From contig JBCDIQ010000214.1 of the NCBI GenBank assembly GCA_039024295.1, positions 1-9,899 on the forward strand: DNA of 9,899 nt, written 5' to 3'. This DNA is from JBCDIQ01 sp039024295. Lineage in GTDB: Bacteria; Bacteroidota; Bacteroidia; J057. The notes under the pieces were generated by a model. That model saw only the letters and a list, made by a program, of their open reading frames with translations, had not been told where the DNA came from and searched no databases. The position numbers were made by a program, and so were the translations under genes. This document shows, in pieces, positions 5,893-9,899 of the stretch (its first letter is position 1; the number at the start of each line of letters is the position of its first letter).

Positions 5893-6912
5893 TCATTTCA
5901 TCCCCATCACACGGTCGTAAAATGCCTGAAAATAGGCCTTATCTGGCCGCTTTCTATAGTTTATCTGCTCGATGTCAAGGTCCCCATCTGCAGATGACTT
6001 TATCGTGTATTTAAAAACATACTCGCCCTTTTCTTCTCCTTGCCAGCCATTGAATTTCCCAAACCGCAAATCATTCATCAAAACCCCTCCATCGATAGAC
6101 TCAACCGTATAGTAGTCTTTGGTTACTTTGACAAGGGTCTGTACTTCTGTGTTTGATACATACGGCTCCAGCAAGGAAGCATTCGCGGGTTCAAAGTCGA
6201 ACTCCACCGTTTCATTCTCATCGAAAAAAGAGTAAAACCCGGTGTAGTACCCATCAACGGCCTTCACTGAGCAACTCCAAAGGATGATATTCAGGGGAGT
6301 CGTTTTGGTGATCATCTTTTCAAATTTGATGCCCTGCCGAGACAGGTTTTCTTCGAAAATATGTGCGGCTTTGGCCTGCAAAAATAATCCAGCCACTAAA
6401 TAGGAAGTACTCAACACAATGCCCAGCCAATTGAGCCTGCTCCTCCAGGGATTTGCCCTGTTGAAAAACATCAACGTAATCAGAACAAGCAGGAGGGGCA
6501 CGGTGTAAAATGGGTCAACCACAAAGACATTGTACAAAGCAAACCCATAGGTGGTAAACGGCCACAACAACTGCGTGCCCCAGGTTGTGCAGGTATCCAG
6601 CAGAATATGCGTCAGGAAACACAGGGAAAACATCCAATAGAGGTCTTTAAAATCAAGTTTTTCCCACTTGAAGATTTTCCAGCAGGCATATGCAAACGCC
6701 CCGCCCCCGGACACCGCGAACAGCAATGAATGACTGAAGCTGCGGTGAAACACGAGTTCGCCTACTGCACTCAAAAATGGATTAGCTAGTACATCTAGAT
6801 CGGGAATGGTTCCTGCGATGGCACCAAGGGCTAAGGCTTTGTTGCCGATTTTTTTCCCTACTACTGCTTCAGCAGTTGCTGCTCCAAGTACAATTTGCGT
6901 CAGTGAGTCCAT
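5893..6912 (-). CDS. YdjM-family (DUF457-type) membrane metal-dependent hydrolase
   Basis: The protein opens MDSLTQIVLGAATAEAVVGK, the signature start of the YdjM family. Conserved polar residues of a putative metal site follow: Asp38 and Asp40 in 'GTIPDLDVL', His56 and His61 in 'FHRSFSHSLL', and His102/Asp106 in 'HILLDTCTTWGTQLLWPF'. At least four hydrophobic segments (about 64-80, 92-105, 134-150, 161-180) make it an inner-membrane protein. A soluble C-terminal region (~183-339), probably beta-rich, follows. At 339 residues it is longer than the short E. coli YdjM because of this added domain. E. coli YdjM is SOS-regulated, but no LexA site is evident here. Substrate unknown. The start has no ribosome binding site; it lies 108 bases after the propeller gene on the same strand. 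Confidence 0.92.
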   Translation of the reverse strand: MDSLTQIVLGAATAEAVVGKKIGNKALALGAIAGTIPDLDVLANPFLSAVGELVFHRSFSHSLLFAVSGGGAFAYACWKIFKWEKLDFKDLYWMFSLCFLTHILLDTCTTWGTQLLWPFTTYGFALYNVFVVDPFYTVPLLLVLITLMFFNRANPWRSRLNWLGIVLSTSYLVAGLFLQAKAAHIFEENLSRQGIKFEKMITKTTPLNIILWSCSVKAVDGYYTGFYSFFDENETVEFDFEPANASLLEPYVSNTEVQTLVKVTKDYYTVESIDGGVLMNDLRFGKFNGWQGEEKGEYVFKYTIKSSADGDLDIEQINYRKRPDKAYFQAFYDRVMGMK

Positions 6913-7020
6913 AAAAGGGGTACGGGTTGATACGGATAATCAGAGGCCGCTAATACAGCGATTCGTGCTTTTCCTGCATGCATACTAATACATTTCATGT
7001 CAAAATGTTGGCATAGCCCA

Positions 7021-8094
7021 TTATTGCTCCTTCGTGGTAAATTCAATAACGGTTTGTCCATCACATTTCCAAATCCCGTTTTTCCCTCCAAACCATATAT
7101 TATCTTCCAAATCGTCTAAGATGAAGAGCACATCCGAAAAAGCCTGCCCGTTGTAACGAAATTCAGAAAACTGTTGACCATCAAAAACGCATAAATTGCC
7201 TTTCCCTCCCCCAAGCCAAATATTCCCTGATTTGTCTTCAAATATGGCACGTATTCGTTTGTTGCAGAGGCCATCCTCAACAGAATAGGTCTTGAAGGTT
7301 TTTCCGTCATAAACGGTCAAACCGCTGTTTCGATTTCCGTTAAAGCCCATCCATATGTTCCCAGATTTGTCGCAGTAAATGGTCCGCACCTGGTTGTCAC
7401 TTAATCCGTCTTCTACCAAAAACTGAGTAAATGTATTCCCATCAAATCGATTGACTCCTCCATGCGTCATGGAAGCAAACCACAAATTCCCATCGTTATC
7501 CTTTCGGATAAAGGGAACCCAATTATGGTATAAGCTATCTTCTTGCTTTCTGCCAATTTCGGTTAAATATGAAGTGAAATTTTTCCCATCATATTTGTAT
7601 GCACCTCCACCAGCAGTCCCGATCCATAAATTGTTGTCATCATCAGTCGCAAGAGAACGCACGGCATTGGGGTTGATGATGGGATACACTTTATCAAGCC
7701 AAGCACTCGTGGTATCCTGATAGGGCAAGGGAATATGTTCAACATGTTTCCCATCGTATTTGGTAAGACCGTTCTGGGTTCCGAACCATACCTGATCGTT
7801 TTGGTCTGAGGTGATAGAAAAAACCTGATTGCTGCTCAACCCCTCCTTTTCAGTGAAATGTTTAAAGAATTTCCCATCAAAATGATACGCGCCGCCTCCA
7901 TTGCTGCCAAACCAAAGTGCCCCGTCTTTGCCCATATGAGCAGCTGAAAACCCATTATTAGATAAAGGGATTTTGCCCGTTTCTTGCGTGCTCTCCAATA
8001 CCACAGGCTTCTTTTCTCCCTTATCTTGTCCATCACAGGAAATGAGGGGAGCCACTAAAACCCATAATAATATGTTTCTAATGAGCCGTTTCAT
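7021..8094 (-). CDS. Seven-bladed two-component-regulator propeller lipoprotein
   Basis: The N-terminus is a lipoprotein signal peptide (MKRLIRNILLWVLVAPLISC) with lipobox LISC, lipidated at Cys20. The mature protein begins CDGQD, so it is anchored to a membrane and probably faces the periplasm or cell surface. Seven repeats follow, each with a D.(G/N).(L/I/V)W.G core at 60-63, 102-105, 156-159, 204-207, 247-250, 292-295 and 333-336; six of the seven continue into an '[YF]DG..F' strand and the last has 'CDGQTVIEF'. This is the Reg_prop repeat of the sensor half of hybrid two-component regulators. The count of seven suggests a complete propeller, and the protein stops there: the usual Y_Y_Y domain, transmembrane helix and histidine kinase are absent. 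It may be a stand-alone binding or sensing lipoprotein; the ligand is unknown. It has its own TACGTTTG promoter element. Confidence 0.92.
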   Translation of the reverse strand: MKRLIRNILLWVLVAPLISCDGQDKGEKKPVVLESTQETGKIPLSNNGFSAAHMGKDGALWFGSNGGGAYHFDGKFFKHFTEKEGLSSNQVFSITSDQNDQVWFGTQNGLTKYDGKHVEHIPLPYQDTTSAWLDKVYPIINPNAVRSLATDDDNNLWIGTAGGGAYKYDGKNFTSYLTEIGRKQEDSLYHNWVPFIRKDNDGNLWFASMTHGGVNRFDGNTFTQFLVEDGLSDNQVRTIYCDKSGNIWMGFNGNRNSGLTVYDGKTFKTYSVEDGLCNKRIRAIFEDKSGNIWLGGGKGNLCVFDGQQFSEFRYNGQAFSDVLFILDDLEDNIWFGGKNGIWKCDGQTVIEFTTKEQ

Positions 8095-8122
8095 TTTGGG
8101 GTGGTGGGTTTGGGAGGCTGTA

Positions 8123-8130
8123 CAAACGTA
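8123..8130 (-). promoter_or_regulatory. -7 promoter element of the propeller lipoprotein gene
   Basis: On the minus strand this reads TACGTTTG, a full match to the Bacteroidota -7 element TAnnTTTG, ending 28 bases before the start codon. No good TTTG is seen at the -33 distance (the bases there are TATA), so only the -7 element is supported. Confidence 0.5.
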
Positions 8131-8218
8131 ATATTGCGTTTATCTCCATTATATTCATTTTAAGGCAAATTAAAGCATTATTGAAGCCAATCATTAGCTG
8201 TTGGCATTTATTACATTC

Positions 8219-8236
8219 ATCCACAGTATTGTGGAT
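8219..8236. promoter_or_regulatory. 7-bp inverted repeat upstream of the methyltransferase promoter
   Basis: ATCCACA (8219-8225) and TGTGGAT (8230-8236) are perfect reverse complements separated by GTAT. The repeat ends 7 bases before the -33-like element of the methyltransferase promoter. It could be an operator for a regulator of the restriction-modification genes. No controller (C) protein gene is seen in the window. Confidence 0.45.
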
Positions 8237-8243
8237 ATACATG

Positions 8244-8274
8244 TTAGGAAGAGTCTGACAATTTAGTATATTTG
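8244..8274 (+). promoter_or_regulatory. Promoter of the restriction-modification genes
   Basis: TTAG (8244-8247) and TATATTTG (8267-8274) are 19 bases apart. The second is a perfect TAnnTTTG -7 element and the first matches TTTG at three of four bases. The -7 element ends 19 bases before the methyltransferase ATG, so the mRNA leader is very short. No Shine-Dalgarno sequence is present. Confidence 0.7.
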
Positions 8275-8293
8275 AACTAAAATAATTAGCATA

Positions 8294-9274
8294 ATGGATA
8301 AGTTGAAGTACATTGATCTATTTTGTGGCATTGGGGGATTTAGAACAGCAATGAGCCAAGCCTGTCTCAAAATAGGTATTGATTCTGAGTGTGTGTTTTC
8401 TAGTGATATAGATAAGCAAGCTCAAATATCATATGAGGCTAATTATGGACACAAACCGTATGGGGACATAACAAAAGTAAGAGAGTCAGATGTGCCAGAT
8501 CATGATATCCTTTTTGCAGGATTTCCTTGTCAACCATTTAGTATTATTGGTCAGAGGAAAGGATTTGAAGACACAAGAGGTACGTTATTTTTTGACATTG
8601 CAAGGATATTACATCATAAAAAGCCAAAAGCTTTTGTGCTGGAAAATGTCAAGCAATTAGTTGGGCATAATAAAGGAACTACCCTCAAAGTTATTCTTGA
8701 TTCTTTAAAAGAGATAGGCTACACGGTATATGCAAAAGTTTTGAATGCACTAGACTACGGATTACCTCAAAAGAGAGAACGAGTGATTATTGTTGGGCAT
8801 TTGGAACCTATATTGTTTTCATTTCCAAATCCTATACAGCCTTTTGTGTCATTAGACAGGATATTAGAACCTCAAGTTGATAAGAAATATTATGCATCTG
8901 ATAGGATCAGAGAAAAAAGAAATAAATCCCATGTCTCGAAGCATTACCCATCAATTTGGCATGAAAATAAATCTGGCAATATCAGCTCATACCCGTTTTC
9001 TTGCGCATTAAGAGCTGGAGCGTCCTATAATTATTTATTGGTAAATGGAGAGAGGCGATTGACTCCTAGAGAGATGTTAAGACTCCAGGGATTTCCTGAT
9101 TCTTTCAAAATTGTAGTAAGTGATAGCCAGCTAAGAAAACAAGCTGGAAATGCCGTTCCTGTTAATGTCATTGAAGCTGTCCTGCTTAAATTACTACCTT
9201 TTGTTTCTGAAAGTTTAGATGAAAAGGTCTATTTACGAGAGTCTATGGAAAAATATTCAGTCGCAAATGGATGA
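8294..9274 (+). CDS. DNA (cytosine-5) methyltransferase of a type II R-M system
   Basis: This 326-residue enzyme transfers a methyl group from S-adenosylmethionine to carbon 5 of cytosine in a specific DNA site. All key motifs are in the standard order: motif I 'IDLFCGIGG' (7-15) for cofactor binding, motif IV 'GFPCQPFS' (76-83) with catalytic Cys79, motif VI 'ENV' (117-119), motif VIII 'QKRER' (159-163), motif IX 'RLTPREMLRLQGFP' (255-268) and motif X 'QAGNAVPVNV' (283-292). The target recognition region between VIII and IX is short (~170-250), typical of single-specificity enzymes; I cannot predict the site. There is no N-terminal helix-turn-helix extension. The stop overlaps the next gene's start by 8 bases. 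The gene is clearly richer in A+T than those to its left, consistent with horizontal transfer. Confidence 0.96.
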   Translation: MDKLKYIDLFCGIGGFRTAMSQACLKIGIDSECVFSSDIDKQAQISYEANYGHKPYGDITKVRESDVPDHDILFAGFPCQPFSIIGQRKGFEDTRGTLFFDIARILHHKKPKAFVLENVKQLVGHNKGTTLKVILDSLKEIGYTVYAKVLNALDYGLPQKRERVIIVGHLEPILFSFPNPIQPFVSLDRILEPQVDKKYYASDRIREKRNKSHVSKHYPSIWHENKSGNISSYPFSCALRAGASYNYLLVNGERRLTPREMLRLQGFPDSFKIVVSDSQLRKQAGNAVPVNVIEAVLLKLLPFVSESLDEKVYLRESMEKYSVANG

Positions 9275-9899
9275 AAAACCTAAAAGACCAAAATTAAGAA
9301 CGGTAGATAAGGGCCATCCTCCTTATCCCTTGAATAAGTTTGGGAAAAGATTTCCATTTCTATTAGGAAAAGAAATAGTTTATCTGTTAGCTACAAAAAG
9401 CAAACCTTCTCTGGAAGGTGAAGAATGGGAAGAAATTTTCGCAAAATGTATTGGTGCAGATTGGAAGCCTTCAAACGTTGGACTTGATGACGTTGTATTG
9501 GGGAATACTGCATGGGGTGCTAAAACAGTTAAGGCTGCGAGACCATTTAATCAGAAAAAGATCCGACTTATCTCGGGGCGTAATTCCATAGTTTACTCTT
9601 TTGGAGAAATTTTGGATACAAATGTTGATCCTGCTATTCCCGGAAGGCAAGTGCTAGATATTTGGAATGAACGTGTTTCAGCGGTAAGGGAGAAATTCAA
9701 GAATCTCAGAACCATTGTTCTGGTCAAATCCAATGATTTATTAAATCTTGTAGTTTTCGAATTTGATACGATAAGGTATGATCCGGATCTTTTTTATTGG
9801 AAATGGAACAAAAGATCAAATCTTGAGGGGTTCGACTTAAAAACAAAAGAGAAGGTCTTTACTTGGCAACCGCATGGTTCTCAATTTACTATTCATGAG
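9267..9899 (+). CDS. Probable type II restriction endonuclease (3' partial)
   Basis: An open frame starts at ATG 9267, inside the last 8 bases of the methyltransferase, and runs without a stop to the window edge (211 codons). The overlap implies translational coupling and a shared function, so the natural role is the partner nuclease that cuts unmethylated sites. Residues 72-89 read 'GLDDVVLGNTAWGAKTVK', which resembles a PD-(D/E)xK core: Asp74/Asp75 on one strand, then Lys86 about 11 residues later, with Gly84 where the second acidic residue normally sits. Later segments, 'RTIVLVKS', 'DPDLFYWKWN' and a terminal 'FTWQPHGSQFTI', look like the beta sheet of such nucleases. It carries no signal peptide or membrane helix. 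Nuclease assignment rests mainly on position and the partial motif; no named family is assigned. Confidence 0.75.
   Translation, partial: MDEKPKRPKLRTVDKGHPPYPLNKFGKRFPFLLGKEIVYLLATKSKPSLEGEEWEEIFAKCIGADWKPSNVGLDDVVLGNTAWGAKTVKAARPFNQKKIRLISGRNSIVYSFGEILDTNVDPAIPGRQVLDIWNERVSAVREKFKNLRTIVLVKSNDLLNLVVFEFDTIRYDPDLFYWKWNKRSNLEGFDLKTKEKVFTWQPHGSQFTIHE

Noticed and set aside
6975..6982. TGCATGCA palindrome between the propeller and YdjM-like genes
   Set aside because: An 8-base palindrome is common by chance and has no promoter element beside it.
8186..8205. GCCAA-N10-TTGGC inverted repeat in the divergent promoter region
   Set aside because: The stem is only 5 bp with a 10-base loop and is not placed against either promoter element.
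1..9899. CRISPR arrays, insertion sequences, riboswitches and rRNA genes
   Set aside because: I found no spaced direct repeats, transposase motifs, terminal inverted repeats flanking a gene, or conserved structured leaders.

Overview
The window looks like chromosomal DNA of a member of the Bacteroidota, most likely a Cytophagales-type organism. Several signs agree. Three start regions carry the Bacteroidota -7 promoter element TAnnTTTG (TATATTTG before the tRNA and before the methyltransferase, TACGTTTG before the propeller lipoprotein). Genes lack clear Shine-Dalgarno sequences. A small secreted protein resembles a type IX secretion sorting domain, there is a 'two-component regulator propeller' lipoprotein, and a Crp/Fnr regulator is paired with a DUF2892 membrane protein. 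The assignment is inference from these traits; no marker gene is present.

Layout. Positions 2-382 (+) hold the end of a small exported protein. It converges, across a hairpin terminator, on a 555-residue helical protein of unknown function (421-2088, -). A 468-base AT-rich gap follows, then a Crp/Fnr-family regulator (2557-3171, +) and a DUF2892 two-helix membrane protein (3242-3460, +), probably one operon. Next is a self-contained tRNA-Arg(CCG) unit with its own promoter and terminator (3481-3642). Everything from 3688 to 8094 is on the minus strand: a VapC-type PIN toxin with its antitoxin (overlapping by ATGA, with a 16-bp perfect palindrome in the putative promoter), a six-helix membrane class III adenylyl cyclase, a YdjM-family membrane hydrolase, and a seven-bladed propeller lipoprotein. 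A divergent control region (8095-8293) then leads into a type II restriction-modification locus on the plus strand: a C5-cytosine methyltransferase (8294-9274) overlapped by 8 bases by a probable restriction endonuclease that runs off the window end (9267-9899).

How the parts relate. The only clear functional units are Crp plus DUF2892, the toxin-antitoxin pair, and the methyltransferase plus endonuclease. The cyclase, YdjM-like protein and propeller lipoprotein share a strand but are separated by 108-152 bases, so they are probably separate or loosely coupled transcripts. The restriction-modification locus and the 555-residue gene are visibly richer in A+T than the cyclase, YdjM, propeller and Crp genes, which suggests accessory DNA at both flanks of a more typical core. 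I found no CRISPR array, insertion sequence, riboswitch or rRNA, and no convincing new multi-gene system. The best leads are the endonuclease family, the palindromes at the toxin-antitoxin and restriction-modification promoters, and the two unassigned proteins at the left end.
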